From Byssochlamys sp. IMV 00236 (lineage: Eukaryota; Ascomycota; Eurotiomycetes; Eurotiales; Thermoascaceae), in NCBI GenBank assembly GCA_001931875.2, contig MSJH02000656.1, positions 36,268 to 100,267 of the forward strand: a stretch of DNA of 64,000 nucleotides, given 5' to 3'. The notes under the pieces are model-generated. The model worked only from the letters and a program-made list of their open reading frames with translations. It did not search any database and was not told where the DNA came from. Shown here in pieces: positions 59,298-64,000 of the stretch. Every line of letters begins with the position of its first letter. Positions within the stretch are counted from its first letter, which is position 1. A program made the position numbers and the translations under genes.

Positions 59298-60692
59298 TCA
59301 CGCAAGTAATAGATTCCGGACCTTCTGTTGCTTTTCGCGGCTGATGCCTACGGAGAGGAGGTAGCCTTCGACGCCGCTGTATTTGTTGTCAAGGTGTGTC
59401 TTAATCGCTCGGATGAAGCCCGGTGGGCATTTCGTATACTCCTCGTCTAGCCCAATGGCTCGGATTTCCTTCATACGCTCTTCCATCTCCGGGATCAGCT
59501 CAGGCTCCGACTTGGAGTAGTCGGCTGTGATATCATCCAGAGGGACGGCATTGGTCAGGAAGAGGAGGAGCATGATGACGAGGCCCGTTCGGTCCTTTCC
59601 TTGCGTGCAATGCACAACTGTTGGGTAGGTCGAATCGTCACAGAGTAGATCGAAGAGTTCACGCATCTCGGAAATGCTGTTGTCGAGGGTATCTTTGGCC
59701 AATCCGATCAGGCCCCGTGGTTGCATGACTTGGCGACCGACAATGGTGATTGCATCCGAGCGATAGCCTGATGCGCTGAGACCAAGCACTTTCCTGCCAT
59801 TAAGTCAGCTATAAGTCAAGGAAATGAAAATACAGTAACATGTGATCATACATGAAGTTGTACCAGTCTAGCCGCCATAGGAGAGCCTTTTCAAAGGCTT
59901 TCCCTGTGAGACTGATGCTATACCGTCGAACACCAGGCAACTCCAAGATATGCTCGTTTGGATTGGCTGGCACGGGCTTGTCCTGTTCCGCTGTTTCAGG
60001 GTACAAGGACGCTCGTCGCTTCTTGGTAGCCATGACATGTTCAGTGCTGCATTGACCGTTAGCCAGGCGAAGGACCGAAGAATGGCTCTCTAGGAAAGAG
60101 CTCTAGGTCCAGTTGCACATACTTTGATCGAAGATCGATCACCGTTGAGATCGTCAATTCGTCCACTAGACGCTTCTTGTCTCTCTCTGATGCATCGTCT
60201 GGCTGAAGGTGGGGAAAGTGAGCGTTAGCTGTGTCAAATAATTTGATGAGGAGAATTTAAGAACAAAACAGAGAACTAGAAATGGAAAATGGATTTCTGG
60301 GTCCTTACCCTTGCACTGCGGTATAGCACACCTTCCTTGATGATTCTACCGATTGTACATATTAGCGCCGCACCTCAAATTAGCCTAGCCGTGGGAGGTA
60401 GACAATGGACTGCGGTAGAAATAGAGATAATTGGGGAAAACGTTCATATGGTATTGATAATGGACTGGATGTTGGATACGACTGTTAACACTAGGATTGG
60501 AACTCCATACCGTGAGCCATGGATCTTATTGATAGAGCTTCCTACATCCCGGAAGTTCAAGATGTTATCGAATGGCCGGTCCGGAGACGCTAGATCAAAG
60601 CTGGTCTGGCCTGCTGGATCTGGAGACAGTCGCGGACTGCTCGACTTGCTGCTGCTGCTGCTGCTGCTGGACTTGGACTTCCTTTTGGCCAT
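59298..60692 (-). CDS. tyrosine/dual-specificity protein phosphatase (Y_phosphatase3 type)
   Basis: Five exons on minus: 60692-60511, 60345-60309, 60202-60123, 60046-59852 and 59793-59298. All phases close, giving 329 residues. The signature loop is HCTQGKDRTG (about 224-233), that is CX5R with the Cys nucleophile and Arg. The upstream blocks FRDVGSSINKI, VLYRSARV and STVIDLRSNTEH (about 49-105) match the Y_phosphatase3 family of fungal phosphatases that act on phosphotyrosine or phosphoinositides. The N-terminus is basic, with eight serines in a row coded by AGC triplets. The last part has the alpha-helical C-terminus of the family. Exon 2 (37 nt) is unusually short, but its phase and conserved LYRSAR support it. 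Confidence 0.88.
60647..60669 (-). repeat. coding AGC/CTG trinucleotide repeat (poly-serine)
   Basis: Seven to eight AGC triplets on the minus strand encode the serine run at the phosphatase N-terminus. Confidence 0.85.
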
Positions 60693-62345
60693 GGTGGGAA
60701 TATAATGTGACAGTTGAACGAACGGAGTGAGTCCCATGGAAAGTTGTCAGGCGATGGTCTGTCCCGCTCAGGCAGCAAAAAACCATGCGGAAGTGCGGGA
60801 GCTAGTTTGATTCCAGGGATCCAAATACAACTGCTCCGGGATCAGATGAAGACCGGTGCTCAACAGTGAATCGTGGTGTAGAGGGCAAAGCTCTGTTGTT
60901 CCCAACTCCAAGCGAAGCTAGAGACCAAGGGAGAAATGAAGGAAAAGAAGATAGGCAAGCAAAGCAAGAGAAACGAAGGTTGTTGTTGTCCTCGGCCAGC
61001 AGCTGGATGACTTGGACTCCCGTCTCGTACCTGACGCGCGAAGGAGGTGGGAGGGAAAAAGGAACTATGCGGTCTTTTCTTCAATGTCAACAACGAACAA
61101 GAGCACGCAGCGCGTCCAGTCCGCCAGACAGCATCCCGAATGGCCGCGTACACCGTGTTTTGCAGGACTCGAGTCCTGAACAAGTCGGTGAGCGCGGGTG
61201 GGGCCGCCGTTGAAGACAGCGCGTGGAAGTTCGAGAATTATCGGATTCAAGCAAGTCAGACTGCCCAGGCTTGTCTTTGTCCGCTGCTGTTGGAGTGCAG
61301 TGGCTCTTGGGCGTCTGTTGGGTATTCGATATTGGGCTATTACCGGGCCTGGATTCCTGGGGAAAGGAGAGGATCGTACGGAGTAGTTAAGTCTTGGATC
61401 CAAGATGCCGTTCTCAGGTGTCGATTAACTACTCCGTACAACCAGAAAGAAAAGAAAGCAGTCGGGGCGATCCGAACCGGCCGCAAAAACCTGTTGTTGA
61501 TCGATGCTAGATCGATGATAGTTTGGCAATCGACTCTTTTAACTTAGCGATAGTCAGCCATCGTTCCCTGATTGTCCGCCCATCGCCAATAACAAAGAGG
61601 GAGTCGGTTAATCGCGCTTGGACGCCACGTTCTCCTCGTGTCTCGACCATCTCGCAGTGGGTCTTCCTCCGCAAAAAACCCCTCGTAGATAATAGTATCG
61701 CCAGGTCGAACAAGGCAGCATACCATCCAGGGACTCGGGGTTGGATCCATTTGCAAGGGATCCGATCCGGAATCGATATTCCGCGGTTGGCGGTGTGTAT
61801 GGTGGGATCGTCCATCCACAGTAGAAGACACCAGATGATACTAGAACGAGATAGCCAGGTCTCGGAGTGAGCAGCGCGCGACATTTAGGGAAGTGGTGGA
61901 GGCATTGGACCGTACAAGCCTACAAGGTCAGATCATAGTCGCGTAGGCGGGTATAGTTTCGAAAAAGGGTCAATAGGATAGGCGCTCTTGTACGTATCCA
62001 ACGTTTCATTATACAATTGACATATATATGTATAACACACCGAGTAGATCCATCCTTTCGCTGCGATACTGACCCATATTCCCAGCATTACGAAATAAAA
62101 CAAAGCCAATCAATTCCAAAAGGCGCGTCCAGAAGCAAAGGGGCCCCAGAAAGGAAAGCCCGAGGTATCAAAATCAACGCAAAATGCAAGACGGGAAATT
62201 CTTTTGTATAACCCTGAAGAGAGGACACGAAACAAGACAACCCATAAGCCGCCGGATCATGCATGCAGAATACGAACCAAAGGGAATTAGATAGTATGGC
62301 GCAAAATGAAATATGGTAAAGCGACTGTGTGACAGGCGAATGAGA
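60693..62345. other. 1.7 kb intergenic, no convincing gene
   Basis: This holds the phosphatase promoter on the left and the 3' UTR of the Sfk1-like gene on the right. Two moderately long frames (61047-61547 plus, 61507-61884 minus) resemble nothing known and overlap other frames, so I do not call genes. The unit TACGGAGTAGTTAA near 61377-61390 recurs inverted near 61424-61437 (TTAACTACTCCGTA), a 14-base inverted repeat. Confidence 0.5.
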
Positions 62346-63453
62346 TTAGAAGTTGACGTCAGGATTCGGATTCTGAAGTGGACGGCCATCGACCACTTGG
62401 CCCCGGTAGGTGTTGGTATTCGGTCCAGCAGAGTCCACAGTGAGCGGGCGTTCATAAGAGACAGTGCTGCCCCTTCCGACTCCGGCCTCAGCCATCGCGA
62501 GGTTCTTCTCGCCCTGAGGTACGCGAGTGCGCGTGCGCACAGACGGCAGCAGGTCAATGACGAACGAGAGGACGTAGAATGTGAAGACCAAAGCGATCAC
62601 TGTGTCAAATGTTAGTATCTATGACCCAAAACCAAGCAAGACTTAGTTGAACGACATACCCCACTCCAAGACTGCGGAGGCATTTCTCCTGTCAGGATGT
62701 TGGTGACAGACACCAAACCCGATTGCGAGGGCCACCTCAATGACAATGAACGATAGCTTGATCCAAAAACTGGCGAAAAGTATGCGGTGCTGACCACGGT
62801 AGAAAATTCCCAGTCGGAGATACTCGAGACAGATGAAGATGGCGCTGATCAGATAAGCAACCCTGCCCGGAGCTGTCAGCAAAGAAACTGTCTTGAACAG
62901 AGGAACTGGAGAAGACGAACATGAACAAAAGAAGGCAGCCATCATGCACATGTGGATAATGGACAGTATCGTAGATAGACAGCAAGATCAGACCCAGCGC
63001 ACCAGCGATGGAGAAGAAAATGGAGATACACGCGCAGGCTTTGTCCCATTTGCCCTTGTTGGGCACCAATTTGCGTGCATGTCGGAGCCAGCGTTCAGAG
63101 AGAAATGCGAGATCGAGGAAGACCACGGTGATAACACTGCCGGTAATGAAGAGAGGCTTGAGCCCTGTGGCTCCAATGTCGGATATATAACTAGACCCGG
63201 TGGTTAGACGGCGAATTCCATTGCAGTGTTTTTGCCTTTAATGATAGACGTACGCAATCGTCTGGGTCCTCTCCATGCTCACATAGTGAGGTGTCCCAAT
63301 AGCAGCCCAGTGACCCAGCATTGCAAGGAGCATTGCTAGGAAAAGAAGTCAGCCGTCATCCTTCATCCTGGTGGTTGGGGATGTGGTGAGCTCCATACCA
63401 ATCCACATGCAAGCGGATATCACTGGGAATATCCAAAACGATATGATCCACAT
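62346..63453 (-). CDS. Frag1/DRAM/Sfk1-family membrane protein
   Basis: Five exons on minus: 63453-63399, 63335-63254, 63190-62927, 62862-62660 and 62599-62346, giving 285 residues. The first block has the Frag1/DRAM/Sfk1 pattern: a membrane segment MWIISFWIFPVISACMWIAM, then GHWAAIGTPHYVSMERTQTI, and YISDIGATGLKPLFI. In all five to six membrane segments are visible, ending with VIALVFTFYVLSFVIDLLP and a hydrophilic tail. In yeast Sfk1 helps anchor PI 4-kinase at the plasma membrane and affects lipid asymmetry. The third intron (62863-62926) uses a weak GTTCAT donor. I chose it because it is the only phase-consistent junction that joins the flanking membrane segments. Confidence 0.82.
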
Positions 63454-64000
63454 CTTGACTCTTTCAATCGATTATTATCTTGTTCCTTTCTGACAGGATT
63501 TCCCGTCGGAGAAATGAGGTATCTATGACAGAACGCCAACGGAAACTGCCACTCGACGGGTTGTTGGAGGCACGCCACGTGAAGGGCGTTCCCGAGATGC
63601 AAGGAAAGCGACCTGGGCTTTTTATTCCGTCAGAATCAGACGCTGATGGCATATGTGGCAGAGAGATGCAGCTGTAAGCAGCAGCAGCAGCAGGAGGCTG
63701 AGCCTACTCACCTAAGCGCTGGCCAACTGACGAAGATCCAGGGATGCGCACACCCCGCCAGTTGTCTGCTGCGCAGGAACCACCGCAAGAGGGAAAGAGA
63801 AAGGGGGTTCTTAGATGGATTGACAGCCTTTCGCAACTTTTCCTCGAACCACAGAGTAGCCAATGACGCGTTCTGCTGTTGATTCTGTGGGATCCTGAAA
63901 ATGCTCAGCGGGCAGACGGAGATGGTTCTTTTGGTCTCCAGACAGGATGCCGCGTGGGATCGACCAAGGGGTTAGACTGTTTCTTTCTTTTTTTTTTTTT
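63454..64000. other. window end: promoter of Sfk1-like gene
   Basis: Sequence upstream of the Sfk1-like gene with a short GCAGCA repeat (about 63678-63690). The window ends in a T-run (63988-64000). I see no gene. Confidence 0.5.

Noticed and set aside
61047..61547. 166-codon frame on plus in the 60.7-62.3 kb gap
   Set aside because: No domain, unusual composition, and it contains the inverted repeat; overlapping frames exist on minus.

Overview
This window is nuclear DNA of a filamentous ascomycete, most likely an Aspergillus or close relative (Eurotiales). The genes are split by short introns of about 50-90 bases with GTATGT/GTAAGT donors, CTGAC/CTAAC-type branch sites and CAG/TAG acceptors. 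The proteins I recognise (14-3-3 ArtA-like, enolase, SERCA, eisosome protein Eis1, CFEM protein, secreted M20 carboxypeptidase, fungal TNT-type NADase) all look fungal. There is no sign of bacterial, viral or plasmid sequence. I found no CRISPR, rRNA or convincing tRNA. All splice models were made by eye: every junction was checked for reading phase, but none has transcript support.

Layout. 1-0.7 kb: 3' part of the 20S proteasome beta-3 gene. 0.7-5.2 kb: a gene-poor stretch. 5.2-8.1 kb: hybrid histidine kinase with a GAF-like domain. 8.7-10 kb: secreted M20 carboxypeptidase. 10.8-13.1 kb (minus): GH47 alpha-1,2-mannosidase with a membrane anchor. 14.1-15.5 kb (minus): 26S proteasome ATPase Rpt4, divergent from enolase (16.8-18.4 kb) across a rich 1.4 kb promoter region. 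19.0-20.0 kb: eIF3j/Hcr1. 22.0-23.4 kb (minus): 14-3-3 gene with eight exons, two of them microexons. 25.4-28.6 kb: SERCA-type calcium ATPase. 29.2-34.2 kb, all on plus: an atypical iron-ADH-family protein, a FucP-like sugar transporter and a secreted TNT-fold NAD glycohydrolase. 35.4-36.0 kb: GNAT acetyltransferase. 36.7-39.8 kb (minus): Ser/Thr kinase with a long disordered tail. 41.2-42.7 kb (minus): GGTase-I beta subunit, divergent from Ilm1 (43.0-43.9 kb). 44.1-44.8 kb (minus): GPI-type CFEM protein. 46.3-48.4 kb: MFS transporter. 49.5-52.2 kb: Eis1. 53.2-53.6 kb (minus): small secreted Kre9/Knh1-like protein. 55.0-55.9 kb: trans-aconitate methyltransferase-like enzyme. 56.1-57.5 kb (minus): Old Yellow Enzyme-family oxidoreductase. 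59.3-60.7 kb (minus): tyrosine phosphatase of the Y_phosphatase3 type. 62.3-63.5 kb (minus): Frag1/DRAM/Sfk1-type membrane protein.

Most genes are core housekeeping functions (proteasome, glycolysis, translation initiation, ER calcium and N-glycan processing, prenylation, cortex organisation) with accessory genes between them: NADase, CFEM, two MFS transporters, the iron-ADH-like protein and the small secreted protein. I see no biosynthetic gene cluster and no clearly new multi-gene system. The best leads are the secreted NADase, the iron-ADH-like protein that has lost a canonical metal ligand, the 8- and 12-nt microexons of the 14-3-3 gene, the triple TCACGTG cluster beside rpt4, the row of CreA-type sites before the sugar transporter, and the split receiver domain of the hybrid kinase.
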